Under the pieces are notes generated by a model that searched no databases, was not told where the DNA came from, and saw nothing but the letters and a program-made list of their open reading frames with translations. A stretch of DNA of 57,275 bases from Nitrososphaerota archaeon (lineage in GTDB: Archaea > Thermoproteota > Nitrososphaeria > Nitrososphaerales > Gagatemarchaeaceae), in the NCBI GenBank assembly GCA_027886885.1, contig JAPCJP010000009.1:3298-60572 (forward strand). Direction: 5' to 3'. Each line of letters starts with the position of its first letter. The stretch's first letter is position 1. The translations under genes were made by a program, and so were the position numbers. Below are positions 32,024 through 40,017 of the stretch, in pieces.

Positions 32024-34205
32024 CAGTGATAAAGGCGTGAGCCAGCAGCAAGTCCAGCTCAAGGTATTGGAAGCCTACACAAGAGATGTAGGTCGCGGAG
32101 TGGCGAGAATCGACTACGACGCTATGGACGCGCTAGACGCGTCAACGGGCGACGTCATCGAGATCCGCGGCAAGAGGCGGACCGTTGCAAAGTGCCTGCC
32201 GCTCTACCCATCCGACGAAGGTCGGGGCATCGTCAGGATTGACGGTCTGATCAGGAACAACGCCGGCGTCGCGATCGGTGACATGGTGGTAGTCAAGAAG
32301 GTAAAGGCGCCACCCGCGGAGAAGGTAGTAGTCGCTCCGCTTGAGGCTGTCCCGCCGATCGACGAGCGATACCTTGCCGACGCACTAGAGAGCGTCCCGG
32401 TCACAAAGGGCGACAATGTAATGATTCCGTACTTCGGAGGCAGACTCACCTTCCAGGTCGTCGGCGTGAGTCCCGCTGCTGAAGCGGCGCTCATCACCCA
32501 GAGGACCGTCTTCGTGATCTCCGAAAAGGGCGAGGCGCTCCGTGGTGTCCCGCAGGTGACCTACGAGGACATCGGAGGTCTCAGGGGCGAGATTCAGAAG
32601 GTCAGGGAGATGATCGAGCTCCCGCTCCGTCACCCAGAGATCTTCGAGAAGCTCGGCGTCGAGGCACCGAAGGGCATACTCCTCTATGGGCCGCCGGGCA
32701 CGGGGAAGACCCTTCTCGCAAAGGCTGTGGCCACAGAGAGCAACGCCCACTTCATCCCTATCTCCGGTCCCGAGATAATGAGCAAGTTCTACGGAGAGTC
32801 AGAGGCCAGACTCCGCGAGATCTTCAAGGAGGCGAAGGAGAAGGCCCCGACCATAATATTCATCGATGAGATCGACTCGATAGCTCCCAAGAGGGAAGAG
32901 GTTACCGGCGAGGTCGAGCGCAGAGTCGTGAGCCAGTTGCTCTCACTGATGGACGGGCTCGAGGCAAGAGGCAAGGTCATCGTGATCGCTGCCACCAACC
33001 GACCCAACGCCATCGACCCCGCGCTGAGAAGGCCGGGACGTTTCGACAGAGAGATCGAGATCAAGGTCCCAGACAGGAAGGGACGCTTCGAGATACTCCA
33101 GATCCATACGAGGCACATGCCGCTGACTGCGGACGTGGACCTCGAGAGGCTGGCAGCAGTGACCCACGGGTTCGTGGGAGCCGACGCAGAGTACCTCTGC
33201 AAGGAAGCAGCGATGAAGACGCTCCGCAGGCTGCTCCCCGACCTCAAGCTAGACGAGGAGAGGCTCAGCCCCGAGGTTCTCGACAAACTCATCGTCACCA
33301 TGAACGACTTCGAGGAGGCGCTAAAGGATGTCATGCCCTCTGCGATGCGCGAGGTCTACCTCGAGACGCCGGACGTAAAGTGGTCCGACATTGGCGGGCT
33401 CGAACAGGTGAAGAAGGAACTGCAGGAGGCGGTCGAGTGGCCGCTAAAGTTCCCAGACCTCTACAAGATAATCGGCTACACGATGCCCAAAGGGGTCCTA
33501 CTCCACGGACCGTCGGGCACAGGCAAGACCCTGCTCGCAAAGGCGGTCGCCACGGAGAGCGAAGCCAACTTCATCAGCATACGCGGACCTGAGCTCTTGA
33601 GCAAGTGGGTCGGAGAGTCCGAGCGAGGGGTCCGAGAGGTCTTCAGGAGGGCCAGGCAGGCTTCGCCCTGTGTCATATTCTTCGACGAGATAGACGCTCT
33701 AGCTCCGACCCGCGGCATGGGCGGCGATAGCATGGTGACAGAGAGGGTCGTCAGCCAGCTCCTGACGGAAATGGACGGCATCCAGGCCCTAAACGGCGTC
33801 GTCGTGCTAGCAGCCACGAACAGGATGGACATGGTTGACCCTGCGTTGGTGAGGCCAGGCAGGTTCGACAAGATCGTCAACATACCTCTCCCAGACAAGG
33901 AAGCCAGGCTGCAGATACTCAAGCTCTGCCTCGAGGGCAAGCAAAAGAACAAGGACGTCGACGTGGAAAGACTGGTGGACATGACCGAGGGCTTCAGCGG
34001 CGCCGATGTGACGGCGCTGGTCAACACAGCCGTATCCATCGTCCTCCAGCGCTACGTGGCAAAGTATCCGAAGCCAGAGGACGCAAAGGCCCACATCAAG
34101 GAAGCCATCGTGTCGATGGACGACTTCGTGGATGCGAGCAAGAAGGTGCGCTCCTCGAGAGAGTCCAAGTCGATGGAGAAGGTCGCAGTGCCCTACTACA
34201 GGTAG
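32016..34205 (+). CDS. CDC48/VCP-type AAA+ ATPase
   Basis: The 729-residue double-ring unfoldase has an N domain (residues 1-175), then D1 with GPPGTGKT (225-232) and IIFIDEID (280-287), and D2 with GPSGTGKT (about 498-505) and VIFFDEID. Arg-finger regions follow each. It extracts and unfolds proteins, and in archaea it can feed the 20S proteasome. The last residues are YYR, a possible HbYX tail for docking on the proteasome gate. TTG 32016 overlaps hsp20 by 8 bp, and GTG 32037 is a weaker start. Coupling to hsp20 and its operators suggests heat-shock control. Confidence 0.96.
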   Translation: MSNSDKGVSQQQVQLKVLEAYTRDVGRGVARIDYDAMDALDASTGDVIEIRGKRRTVAKCLPLYPSDEGRGIVRIDGLIRNNAGVAIGDMVVVKKVKAPPAEKVVVAPLEAVPPIDERYLADALESVPVTKGDNVMIPYFGGRLTFQVVGVSPAAEAALITQRTVFVISEKGEALRGVPQVTYEDIGGLRGEIQKVREMIELPLRHPEIFEKLGVEAPKGILLYGPPGTGKTLLAKAVATESNAHFIPISGPEIMSKFYGESEARLREIFKEAKEKAPTIIFIDEIDSIAPKREEVTGEVERRVVSQLLSLMDGLEARGKVIVIAATNRPNAIDPALRRPGRFDREIEIKVPDRKGRFEILQIHTRHMPLTADVDLERLAAVTHGFVGADAEYLCKEAAMKTLRRLLPDLKLDEERLSPEVLDKLIVTMNDFEEALKDVMPSAMREVYLETPDVKWSDIGGLEQVKKELQEAVEWPLKFPDLYKIIGYTMPKGVLLHGPSGTGKTLLAKAVATESEANFISIRGPELLSKWVGESERGVREVFRRARQASPCVIFFDEIDALAPTRGMGGDSMVTERVVSQLLTEMDGIQALNGVVVLAATNRMDMVDPALVRPGRFDKIVNIPLPDKEARLQILKLCLEGKQKNKDVDVERLVDMTEGFSGADVTALVNTAVSIVLQRYVAKYPKPEDAKAHIKEAIVSMDDFVDASKKVRSSRESKSMEKVAVPYYR

Positions 34206-34225
34206 GGCCGCGATATCTTTAATCG

Positions 34226-35890
34226 ATGTCGGTCTCACCGCCAGATAGTTTGTCCCATCAGGACGTCACCATCATCGGCAGGGGGACCTGGCTCGACCGC
34301 GTCGCGAGCGAGGTCGTCGAGAGGGACAAGTCACTGGGCAGAAGCCTCTCTCTCGTAAGGGTCGAGAGTGGACTCGGCGCCTCAGGTCTTCCGCACATCG
34401 GTTCTGTCGGGGACGCGATCCGCAGCTACGGAGTCAAGATGGCCCTGGAAGGGCTCGGCTACAAGTCGGAGCTGATAGCTTTCTCGGACGACCTCGACGG
34501 CTTCAGAAAGGTCCCGGCAGGTTTCCCCGATTGGCTCAACGATTACGTGGCGCACCCCGTCACCCGGGTGCCCGACCCTTTCGGCTGCCACAAATCCTTC
34601 GGAGAACACGTCGGCTCGCTGCTGCGCGACTCGCTCGATAAGCTCTCCATCCAGTACACCTTCATGAGCGGCGCCGAGGCGTACAAGAGCGGCCTTCTCA
34701 ACGAACAGATCAAGCTCATCCTTAACAGCGCCCAGGTTGTCGGTGACAAGATCAAGGAGTTCACGGGGCAGGACAAGTACCAGAAGGTCATCCCCTACAC
34801 CCCCATATGCAAGAACTGCGGGAGGCTATACACAACGGTCGTCACGAGCTACGATGCCGCCCGAGGCGTCGTCCACTACAAGTGCGACAGGGCTGAGATC
34901 AGGGACAAGGAGGTCCTAGGGTGCGGCTACGAGGGCGAGAGAAGCGTCACCGAGGGGGAGGGCAAGCTCGTGTGGAAGTGCGAGTTCGCGGCGCGCTGGG
35001 CTGCACTTGACATCAGGTTCGAGGCCTACGGGAAGGACATCGAGGAGTCCGTGAAGGTAAACGACTGGGTCTGCGAGCACGTGCTCGGTCGGGCTCCGCC
35101 CCACCACGCGCGCTATGAGCTCTTCCAGGACAAGAGCGGGCGCAAGATCGCCAAGTCGGTGGGCAATGTGCTCACACCGCAGGAATGGCTGACGTATGCC
35201 TCTGCCAACAGCCTTAGGCTGCTCATGTTCAAGCGCATCGTCGGCGCGAGGAACCTCTCATTGGAGGACATCCCCACCTACATGGACGAGTTCGACGACC
35301 TGGAGGCATCCTATTTCTCCGAGACCAGGGACCCGAACCTCCTGAAGGACGCAAGGCAGCGGGGGCTCTACGAATACACGGTCATGACCCGCGTCCCCGA
35401 ACGTCCCGGGGTCCACGTCCCCTACAAGCAGGTGGCCGCTCTGGCTGTCGTCGCGCCCACGGGCAACGTCGAGGATTTCGTCGTGAAACGGCTCATCGCG
35501 AACGGGGCAGTCGCAGCTCCATCGCCCCAGTTGACCGAGAGGATCGGCTGGGCTGCGGCCTGGGCGAAGGTCGTCAACTTCGGTGTCGAGTTGCGGGCGG
35601 AGTCCGACCCCGTCAGGGAGTCGCCAGCGGTGGAGCTTGACCCGAAGACCGCAGCCGCGCTCAAGGAGTTCGCCAATGCGCTCGCTTCTGCCGAGACTCC
35701 GGACGAGATACAGGGCGCCGCCTTCGAGGCCATACGGAAGAGCGGGACCGCACCGAGCAGCTTCTTCTCTGCAGTGTACCGGATTCTTCTGGGCAAGGAG
35801 AGGGGGCCGCGGCTGGGCCCGTACATCCTCGACGCCGGGACTCAGGCGGTCGCACAGAAGCTATTGGACGCCTCCGGGTCCAAGGCGTGA
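34226..35890 (+). CDS. lysS: Lysyl-tRNA synthetase, class I
   Basis: The 554-residue synthetase charges tRNA-Lys. It is the archaeal class I form: SGLPHIGS (residues about 52-59) is the HIGH motif, KIAKSVGN the KMSKS motif, and CKNC with CGYEG form a zinc-binding insertion. A long helical C-terminal anticodon-binding part follows. Length is typical (500-560 residues). ATG 34226 follows cdc48 by 20 bp with no clear TATA box, so read-through from the hsp20-cdc48 promoter is likely. Confidence 0.95.
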   Translation: MSVSPPDSLSHQDVTIIGRGTWLDRVASEVVERDKSLGRSLSLVRVESGLGASGLPHIGSVGDAIRSYGVKMALEGLGYKSELIAFSDDLDGFRKVPAGFPDWLNDYVAHPVTRVPDPFGCHKSFGEHVGSLLRDSLDKLSIQYTFMSGAEAYKSGLLNEQIKLILNSAQVVGDKIKEFTGQDKYQKVIPYTPICKNCGRLYTTVVTSYDAARGVVHYKCDRAEIRDKEVLGCGYEGERSVTEGEGKLVWKCEFAARWAALDIRFEAYGKDIEESVKVNDWVCEHVLGRAPPHHARYELFQDKSGRKIAKSVGNVLTPQEWLTYASANSLRLLMFKRIVGARNLSLEDIPTYMDEFDDLEASYFSETRDPNLLKDARQRGLYEYTVMTRVPERPGVHVPYKQVAALAVVAPTGNVEDFVVKRLIANGAVAAPSPQLTERIGWAAAWAKVVNFGVELRAESDPVRESPAVELDPKTAAALKEFANALASAETPDEIQGAAFEAIRKSGTAPSSFFSAVYRILLGKERGPRLGPYILDAGTQAVAQKLLDASGSKA

Positions 35891-35965
35891 CTCGTCCAGG
35901 GGTCCGGCCTGCCCTTGGTAGCGTGAGGTAAGGACAAATATGCTGCCAAAAAGAGCCAAGCCACG

Positions 35966-36064
35966 GGGCCCGTAGTTCAGTATGGATAGAATGCCAGCCT
36001 GCGATTGAAATCGATTTCAACGGAAAGCTGGATGCCGCCGGTTCAAATCCGGCCGGGCCCGCCA
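35966..36064 (+). tRNA. tRNA-Arg (anticodon GCG) with a 21-nt intron, CCA encoded
   Basis: Acceptor GGGCCCG pairs with CGGGCCC at 36054-36060, then discriminator G and encoded CCA. The D stem GTTC/GAAT, anticodon stem CCAGC/GCTGG and T arm GCCGG TTCAAAT CCGGC are all intact. Removing the intron at 36005-36025 leaves loop CTGCGAA with anticodon GCG (36001-36003). The intron begins with a self-complementary TTGAAATCGATTTCAA (36005-36020). Three-base bulges flank a short helix, a bulge-helix-bulge with one C-A mismatch at the 37/38 position recognised by archaeal splicing endonuclease. A20 in the D loop and discriminator G fit arginine and exclude Cys. A TATA-like ACAAATATG at 35935-35943 lies about 27 bp upstream. 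Confidence 0.88.
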
Positions 36065-36093
36065 ACTCCCCGCTCCGGACCTTGCGGCCACGA

Positions 36094-36103
36094 TTTACGT
36101 AAA
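36094..36103. promoter_or_regulatory. TTTACGTAAA palindrome upstream of the GYD gene
   Basis: This perfect 10-bp palindrome lies just upstream of the TATA-like CTTAAATATT (36119-36128) of the GYD-domain gene, where an activator could bind. The same 10 bp occur at 54307-54316. The rest of the region between the tRNA and the GYD gene is short and unremarkable. Confidence 0.35.
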
Positions 36104-36151
36104 ATTATTCACACCTGACTTAAATATTCGTAGAAATGGAGGGTGATCACC

Positions 36152-36421
36152 ATGTGGTTCATAACACTGGTCAAACTCAGGAAGGCCCCGACCAAGGCCG
36201 AGGCAGAGGCAATGAACAAGATGATGATGGACGCTGCCGATAAGATGGGCATTAAGGTCCACCAAGGGTTCATGACTCTAGGCGCCTACGACTCGGTCTG
36301 GATATCTGAGGCCCCCGACATCAGCGGACCTATGCGGATGTCGATGATGGGCGCAGATTCTGCCTCATCTGAAACACTCGTCGCTGTCGCCTATGACGAA
36401 GCGATGAAGTGGATGATGTAG
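36152..36421 (+). CDS. GYD-domain protein
   Basis: The 89-residue protein matches the GYD family of small ferredoxin-like-fold proteins: it opens with WFITLVKL and has VHQGFMTLGAYDSVWISEAPD in the middle, where the family has its GxYD motif. The function of GYD proteins is unknown. GTG 36143 is a possible start, but GGAGGGTGATC at 36138-36148 and the TATA-like stretch at 36119-36128 favour ATG 36152. It stands alone between tRNA-Arg and a convergent membrane protein gene. The T-rich stretch after its stop (36443-36453) could terminate it. Confidence 0.7.
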   Translation: MWFITLVKLRKAPTKAEAEAMNKMMMDAADKMGIKVHQGFMTLGAYDSVWISEAPDISGPMRMSMMGADSASSETLVAVAYDEAMKWMM

Positions 36422-36498
36422 AGCGCTAAAACGTTCTACTCCCTCCTTTTTCTATCCGCCCAGGCTGTCTACCCTCTTCCCGTTCTTGTATTTTGTAA

Positions 36499-36942
36499 CT
36501 AGCAGGTGACTAGGATAGAGGCCGACGACGGCGCGGTGACCTCGGTGGCGTTGACGCCCGCCCCCTGAAGGGCGATCGCGCCCGTGGTCGAACTAAGGTA
36601 ATAGAAGTACGTACTAGCAGCGCCAGGATACGACGAGGTCTCTAGCTGGGCCATCACGGTAAGGCACGAAACGGTGGTCCCGCTAACTGGTAATGGCGAA
36701 CCTTCGCTGCAGCTGATGTAGTAGTGGCCGGTGCTGCTTACGTGAACGATGCCGCTCGTCGTGACCAACACGTTGTTGCCCTGTCGGTCGAGCGTCGTAC
36801 AGGCGTAGGGGGTGCTCCCCGAGGACTTGTAGACCGTGGCTCCCAGAGCCAACGCGACCACGACGACTATCACCACCACCAAGATCATCGAGTTCGTTGA
36901 GCGCGGAGGTGCCTTCGTTTCGGCTGGTGTGGTGGTCGACAT
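36499..36942 (-). CDS. Single-helix membrane-anchored extracellular protein, unknown function
   Basis: From the ATG at 36942 the product has 147 residues: a short Thr/Pro-rich cytoplasmic start, one hydrophobic helix (about residues 23-42), then an extracellular Ser/Thr/Val-rich domain with four cysteines that could form two disulfides. I do not recognise a family. The open frame extends upstream to 37260 but that part has the composition of a shadow. TATA-like TTTATAAGC on the minus strand at 37003-37011 supports transcription, with a leader of about 35 nt. It is convergent with the GYD gene. Confidence 0.6.
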   Translation of the reverse strand: MSTTTPAETKAPPRSTNSMILVVVIVVVVALALGATVYKSSGSTPYACTTLDRQGNNVLVTTSGIVHVSSTGHYYISCSEGSPLPVSGTTVSCLTVMAQLETSSYPGAASTYFYYLSSTTGAIALQGAGVNATEVTAPSSASILVTC

Positions 36943-37049
36943 CGCTAACTTTTGAATCCAGCTCGGCGCGTCTCGCCAAGCAGTCGATGCCCCTGAATTC
37001 GGCTTATAAAAGTCGTCGAACCTTGGGGAGGGAACTAGACGAGACGTGC

Positions 37050-37439
37050 CTACCTTGTTCGGGTGCGTCTCAGGTAGACCGGCACAGACACGAGGATGCA
37101 GACCTGCAGGGCTGACCCCGCGGCGAATATCAGGAAGGCTCCCAAGTCCCCGCTCGTGGCGAAGGCGTAGTGGTCCGGCTGCGGCAGCGACACGAGTAGC
37201 ACCAGGACCGCCAAGGCTAGCACCGCGTAGTAGGCCCTCCTGATGCCCCTGGCGACGCACACGGCGCAGACGCCATACGCCGCTTCTCCCAACGCGAGGG
37301 CACCGAGGAGCCAGGTGGGTACCAGAGGGGCCGCAGCGAGGAGGAGGACTCCCCCCAGGGCCACCGAACCGTAGATCAGCAAATCCACAACGCGCTTTAG
37401 GACGTTCGTATCTGGTCTGCCCCGGGTCTCCTTGGGCAA
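37050..37439 (-). CDS. Four-helix membrane protein, unknown function
   Basis: From TTG 37439 the product has 129 residues with four predicted membrane helices and a short basic tail. No family recognised. GTG 37388 would still keep all the helices. The TTAAATCATTA stretch at 37442-37452 lies between this gene and the divergent acylphosphatase gene and could serve both. A longer frame to 37793 overlaps the acylphosphatase gene and is rejected. Confidence 0.5.
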   Translation of the reverse strand: MPKETRGRPDTNVLKRVVDLLIYGSVALGGVLLLAAAPLVPTWLLGALALGEAAYGVCAVCVARGIRRAYYAVLALAVLVLLVSLPQPDHYAFATSGDLGAFLIFAAGSALQVCILVSVPVYLRRTRTR

Positions 37440-37490
37440 GGTTAAATCATTAGGGGGCAAGTGCAAGGCTTCCAGCGGAGATGCTCGTGA

Positions 37491-37769
37491 TTGGGAGTGG
37501 TGACCTTTAGCGCCGTGATAAAGGGACGGGTCCAGGGCGTCTCCTTCAGGTCCTCCATGCTCGGCAAGGCTATCGAGCTCGGTGTCCGCGGCTGGGTCAG
37601 GAACAACGAAGACGGCTCGGTCGAGGCCCTGATCCAGGGGGAGGAGCCCGATGTGTGGAAACTGCTCGACTGGGCAGGAGGTGGTCCGCCGGGCGCCCAG
37701 GTCTCCGGGGTCGTCCTCACGCGGCTCGAGTCGCACCAGCCCCAGACGGATTTCACGATACACCGCTGA
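37491..37769 (+). CDS. acyP: Acylphosphatase
   Basis: The 92-residue enzyme hydrolyses acyl phosphates such as carbamoyl phosphate. It shows the phosphate-binding GRVQGVSFR, with the catalytic Arg at its end, and GWVRNNEDGSVE, with the catalytic Asn. The length is exactly that of the family. TTG 37491 is the first start, with GTG 37497 and 37500 as alternatives. It is followed 41 bp later by an isocitrate/isopropylmalate-type dehydrogenase gene with its own promoter. Confidence 0.9.
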   Translation: MGVVTFSAVIKGRVQGVSFRSSMLGKAIELGVRGWVRNNEDGSVEALIQGEEPDVWKLLDWAGGGPPGAQVSGVVLTRLESHQPQTDFTIHR

Positions 37770-37781
37770 CGCGACGAAAGG

Positions 37782-37787
37782 ATAAAT
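37782..37787 (+). promoter_or_regulatory. TATA box for the dehydrogenase gene
   Basis: ATAAAT lies 26-27 bp before the ATG at 37811, so the message is leaderless. This fixes the start against the longer open frame upstream, which runs through the acylphosphatase gene. Confidence 0.6.
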
Positions 37788-37810
37788 CGGCAAGTACTGA
37801 CGGGCGTGTT

Positions 37811-38827
37811 ATGAAGAAGGTCGCACTGATCAAGGGCGACGGGACAGGCGCCGAGCTGGTCGACGCGATGATGTTGGTGATAAAGAGGAGCGGCGCCACG
37901 GCCGAGTTCATACCGTGCGTCGCGGGGGCCGAGTGGTGGGAGAAGAACGGGAAGGGCCCGAGCTTCATACCAGAGGAAACGTGGAAGGTCCTCGACTCTG
38001 CCGATTGTTGCTTCAAAGGGCCGACGACCACGCTTCCGACCCCAGGCACGCCGAGGAGCGTGGCCATCAGCATAAGGCAACACTTCAACCTCTACGCCAA
38101 CGTGAGGCCCATCAAGACCTTCCCCAACCGCGTGGGACCGCTCGGCGAAGTCGACTTTGTCAGCGTCAGGGAGGGGACCGAGGGCCTCTACTCCGGCATA
38201 GAGTACAAGCTGAGCGACGACGTCGCGGTGGCTGTCCGGCTGATAACCAGGGACAAGTCAACGAAGGTGGCGAGGTTCGCGTTCGAGGAGGCCAAGAGGA
38301 GGGGTTGGAAGAAGGTGATCGCCATAAACAAGGCCAACATCCTGAAGATCACGGACGGCCTCTTCCTCGACTCCGTTCACGCCGTCGGCGCAAAGGACTA
38401 TCCGGACGTCGAGATAGAGGACCTTTTCATCGACAACTTCTCACAACAGCTCATCAAGAATCCGCAGCGGTTCAACCAGAACATCGTCGTCGGGACGAAC
38501 CTGTTCATGGACATCCTCTCCGAGGAAGCCTCGGGGCTGGTGGGGAGCATTGCGATGATCTACTCGGCGAACTTCGGCGAAAAGTACGCCATGTTCGAGC
38601 CTGCCCACGGCAGCACCCCCAAGTACACGGGCATGGACAGGGTGAACCCGACGGCCACCATACTCTCCGGAGCCTGGATGCTGGAGTACATCGGAGAAAA
38701 GAGCGCCGGGAAGGCGATCTTCGAAGCAACCACGAAGGTGGTCGCCGAGGGCAAGGTTGTCACCTATGACCTGGGCGGGTCATCAGGGACGACCGCCATG
38801 GCGCAGGCCATAGCCAAGGCCCTTTAA
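37811..38827 (+). CDS. Isocitrate/isopropylmalate dehydrogenase family enzyme
   Basis: The 338-residue beta-decarboxylating dehydrogenase has an N-terminal GDGTGAE, the substrate region TLPTPGTPRSVAISIRQHFNLYANVRP (about 78-105), and the cofactor region EPAHGSTPKYTGMDRVNPTATILSG (about 272-298). Family members oxidise isocitrate, 3-isopropylmalate or homoisocitrate. Features such as the Ser in RSVAISIRQ favour isocitrate, but substrate choice is not certain. No leucine-pathway genes are adjacent, which mildly supports a citric acid cycle role. Leaderless start at ATG 37811. Confidence 0.82.
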   Translation: MKKVALIKGDGTGAELVDAMMLVIKRSGATAEFIPCVAGAEWWEKNGKGPSFIPEETWKVLDSADCCFKGPTTTLPTPGTPRSVAISIRQHFNLYANVRPIKTFPNRVGPLGEVDFVSVREGTEGLYSGIEYKLSDDVAVAVRLITRDKSTKVARFAFEEAKRRGWKKVIAINKANILKITDGLFLDSVHAVGAKDYPDVEIEDLFIDNFSQQLIKNPQRFNQNIVVGTNLFMDILSEEASGLVGSIAMIYSANFGEKYAMFEPAHGSTPKYTGMDRVNPTATILSGAWMLEYIGEKSAGKAIFEATTKVVAEGKVVTYDLGGSSGTTAMAQAIAKAL

Positions 38828-38879
38828 GCGCCAAGGCCCAGTCAAACTTTTTTAGAGCCCCGAAAAGGTTACCCACCCA

Positions 38880-39494
38880 ATGTCGACCGGTGACGATCAG
38901 CTCAAAAAGGCCGCGGATGTCAAGCTCTGGATAGAGTCGAAGATCGCCGAGCTCCAGGAGGAGGTAGTGAAGCTGAAGGAGGTGCAGGCACTGGTCGACT
39001 CCGTACTTAGGGCGTCCAGTTTCAGGCCCGCCTCTGAGATAACCTCTCCCCCGCTTACCAAGGCCAAGGAACCCTTGAGGTCGACCCAGAGACCCGAACC
39101 AGTCGAGTCTGGCGGAGAGATACCGGAGATAAGGGAACTTCGGAGAGACAAGGGCGGCGAGACCATCGCCATCGCACAGATCACCGGGGCCCGGGTGCTG
39201 GTCGAACCGGTGGCCGAGGTGGCCCTGAAGCCAGAGACCCCACCGTTCAGGTCCTTCCTCGTAGGCAAGATACTGACAGGGATGGAGTCCAAGGACAAGG
39301 AGCTGGTCTCCAAGGGAAAGCTCGGCAAGGGTTCTGAACTACGCTTCTCGGTGAACGAAAAGGCAGGGCGCCTCGCGAGCATATCCATCGAGAACTACAG
39401 GGAGAACGAGAGGCTGACCGAGATCCTCAACACCATAGGCTGGACCTTCTCCCGCATGCTGGAGAAAGGCGCCGCGCCTACTTCATCACGGTAA
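38880..39494 (+). CDS. Conserved-looking protein with N-terminal coiled coil, unknown function
   Basis: The 204-residue soluble protein starts with a likely coiled coil (about residues 12-45), then a disordered Pro/Glu-rich linker (about 50-90) and a C-terminal domain rich in charged residues with a long final helix (ENERLTEILNTIGWTFSRML). I do not recognise it. ATG 38880 follows a T-rich CTTTTTTAG stretch at 38847-38855. Its 3' end overlaps the convergent ACT-domain gene by 17 bp. Confidence 0.55.
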   Translation: MSTGDDQLKKAADVKLWIESKIAELQEEVVKLKEVQALVDSVLRASSFRPASEITSPPLTKAKEPLRSTQRPEPVESGGEIPEIRELRRDKGGETIAIAQITGARVLVEPVAEVALKPETPPFRSFLVGKILTGMESKDKELVSKGKLGKGSELRFSVNEKAGRLASISIENYRENERLTEILNTIGWTFSRMLEKGAAPTSSR

Positions 39495-40017
39495 AGCTCC
39501 TCACCATCTCCAGCGAGTTCAGCTCTACTATTGCGTCGCCGGGGACCTGCCCCTCCACTATGAGGGTCAGCTTCGCGTCGGGGAACATGTCGGGGTCAGC
39601 GGCGAGGGCCTGCCTGACTATGACGTTGTGCTTCGCCAGGACCGCGGTCGTCGCCGAGATGACGCCGGCGGCCCGCGGGTCGGCGTCGATGACTATGGCC
39701 GAGTAGCCCACCTTCGAGACCACGGGCAGCAGGCTCGCTCCGAAGGGGACGATCTGGGAGAAGATGGAGAAGAGGAACGGGTCTTTGCGGATCTGCTCGG
39801 CGGTCTGCTTGACGACCCTCCTGTCCGCGCCCACGTCGCGCGCGAGCGCCGCATAGTCCACCTCCATACCGCCCACGAAGAGCTTGCTACCCTCCGAGAC
39901 CCTGATGCCGTACTCCAGCATCCTGCGCGCTATCATGAGGCGTGCCTTCTGCCTGGAGAACTGCCTCTTGACCATGGACCACATCCCGACGTCTTGTTTC
40001 TTCGCCCGGCGGCTCAA
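39478..40017 (-). CDS. ACT-domain amino-acid metabolism regulator (COG2061-like)
   Basis: The 179-residue protein has an N-terminal helical, possibly DNA-binding part (SEGSKLFVGGMEVDYAALARDVGADRRVVKQTAEQIR), then a C-terminal ACT domain (AGVISATTAVLAKHNVIVRQALAADPD). Archaeal proteins of this plan are predicted allosteric or transcriptional regulators of amino acid synthesis. TTG start at 40017 overlaps the end of the TldE gene by 4 bp. No amino-acid biosynthetic gene is next to it, so its target is unknown. Confidence 0.7.
   Translation of the reverse strand: MSRRAKKQDVGMWSMVKRQFSRQKARLMIARRMLEYGIRVSEGSKLFVGGMEVDYAALARDVGADRRVVKQTAEQIRKDPFLFSIFSQIVPFGASLLPVVSKVGYSAIVIDADPRAAGVISATTAVLAKHNVIVRQALAADPDMFPDAKLTLIVEGQVPGDAIVELNSLEMVRSFTVMK

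Noticed and set aside
32010-32025. GTTAAAATTGTCTAAC resembling the heat-shock operator at the cdc48 start
   Set aside because: The spacing differs from TTAACC-N3-GGTTAA and it lies in the overlapping coding region of hsp20, so it is likely chance.
35966-36064. Other splice choices giving tRNA-Cys(GCA) or tRNA-Ser(GGA)
   Set aside because: Cys needs U73 and Ser needs a long variable arm. The discriminator is G, the variable loop has five bases, and the bulge-helix-bulge fits the 37/38 position only for GCG.
37440-37793. Extension of the four-helix membrane protein gene
   Set aside because: It overlaps the acylphosphatase gene on the other strand, which has clear catalytic motifs.
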